From the NCBI GenBank assembly GCA_017543725.1, contig JAFYFO010000031.1, forward strand, positions 1 to 6,851: a stretch of 6,851 bases of DNA. Direction: 5' to 3'. Below the pieces are notes generated by a model. The model ran no database searches and was not told where the DNA came from. It saw only the letters and a program-made list of their open reading frames with translations. Both the position numbers and the translations under genes were made by a program. Below are positions 6,326-6,851 of the stretch, piece by piece; the first letter of the stretch is position 1, and the number at the start of each line of letters is the position of its first letter. This DNA is from Eubacterium sp. Its GTDB lineage: Bacteria > Bacillota > Clostridia > Oscillospirales > Acutalibacteraceae.

Positions 6326-6354
6326 ATAATACCACTCATAACGCATAATTTCAA
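6326..6354 (-). promoter_or_regulatory. Promoter of the Rrf2-family gene
   Basis: On the minus strand, -35 TTGAAA (6349-6354), a 17-base spacer and -10 TATTAT (6326-6331); each box matches consensus at five of six positions. Start of transcription would be near 6319, about 35 bases before the ATG. ATACTA (6318-6323 on the plus strand), a sequence also repeated near the metY promoter, lies at this start point and could mediate autoregulation. Confidence 0.75.
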
Positions 6355-6373
6355 GAGAAAGCCGAGTGAGTTG

Positions 6374-6434
6374 GTAGGTTTTCACAATCAAAACATACTA
6401 AATCACTGGGTAATATAGGCAAATATACTAAATC
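6374..6434. repeat. Repeat cluster upstream of metY (candidate regulator sites)
   Basis: GTAGGTTTT (6374-6382) and AAAACATAC (6390-6398) form an inverted repeat matching at 8 of 9 positions with a seven-base spacer. ATACTAAATC occurs identically at 6395-6404 and 6425-6434, exactly 30 bases apart. GTAGGTT recurs at 6455-6461 within the promoter dyad. These lie between the two divergent promoters and are plausible sites for the Rrf2 protein or an activator; no binding specificity can be assigned from sequence alone. Confidence 0.5.
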
Positions 6435-6440
6435 TTACAA

Positions 6441-6461
6441 AACCTATTGACATAGTAGGTT
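6441..6461. promoter_or_regulatory. Dyad around the metY -35 box (probable Rrf2 operator)
   Basis: AACCTA (6441-6446) and TAGGTT (6456-6461) are perfect inverted arms separated by nine bases that contain the whole -35 hexamer. A dimer bound here would mask the -35 box. Length and symmetry fit Rrf2-family dimers, and the regulator is encoded divergently 157 bases away. Confidence 0.62.
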
Positions 6462-6475
6462 ATCTTCGCTATAAT
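6447..6475 (+). promoter_or_regulatory. Consensus promoter of the leader-metY transcript
   Basis: TTGACA (6447-6452), 17-base spacer, TATAAT (6470-6475): a perfect sigma-A consensus at ideal spacing. Transcription should start near 6482, giving a leader of about 134 bases before metY. Such a strong promoter implies that control comes from a repressor and/or the leader. Confidence 0.92.
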
Positions 6476-6481
6476 GTGCTC

Positions 6482-6851
<370 letters not shown>

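Overview
The window looks like a chromosomal segment of a low- to mid-GC Gram-positive anaerobe, most likely a gut Clostridia species (Oscillospiraceae/Lachnospiraceae type). This is an inference from strong AAGGAG-type ribosome binding sites, near-consensus sigma-A promoters, AGA-rich arginine use, and the gene families present (a FIVAR-like modular exported protein, a GH4 glycosidase, an Rrf2 regulator beside O-acetylhomoserine sulfhydrylase). I see no rRNA, tRNA, CRISPR array, insertion sequence or integrase.

Layout. (1) 1-2259, plus strand: the C-terminal 752 residues of a large modular surface or secreted protein that begins outside the window. (2) 2314-2359: a 20-bp-stem bidirectional terminator between convergent genes. 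(3) 2354-4986, minus strand: a tight three-gene operon transcribed xre regulator -> GH4 NAD-dependent (phospho)glycosidase -> PfkB sugar kinase, with 0- and 2-base gaps. (4) 4987-5141: a divergent control region with a near-consensus minus-strand promoter overlapped by a perfect 7-3-7 palindrome, two degenerate copies of the same site, and a plus-strand TATAAT. (5) 5142-5813, plus strand: a seven-helix TrhA/hemolysin III (PAQR) membrane protein, followed by a bidirectional terminator. (6) 5847-6284, minus strand: a three-cysteine Rrf2/IscR/NsrR-like regulator. (7) 6285-6615: a second divergent control region carrying one promoter for each direction, repeats and a dyad around the plus-strand -35 box, and a transcribed leader. 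(8) From 6616, plus strand: the first 78 codons of O-acetylhomoserine sulfhydrylase (MetY), running off the right edge.

How the parts fit. The xre-GH4-kinase operon looks like a small sugar-utilisation unit. The GH4 enzyme would split a (phospho)glycoside, the kinase would phosphorylate a released or related sugar, and the XRE protein probably represses its own operon and perhaps the divergent trhA. The right-hand unit looks like sulfur-amino-acid control: the Rrf2 protein probably acts on the metY promoter. The metY leader also encodes an unannotated 26-residue peptide with an Arg-rich stretch followed by Cys-Cys, and it can form an 11-bp helix that would hide the metY ribosome binding site. 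That leader is the most interesting element in the window: a candidate cysteine-sensing leader peptide layered on Rrf2 control. Its function is inferred, not shown.
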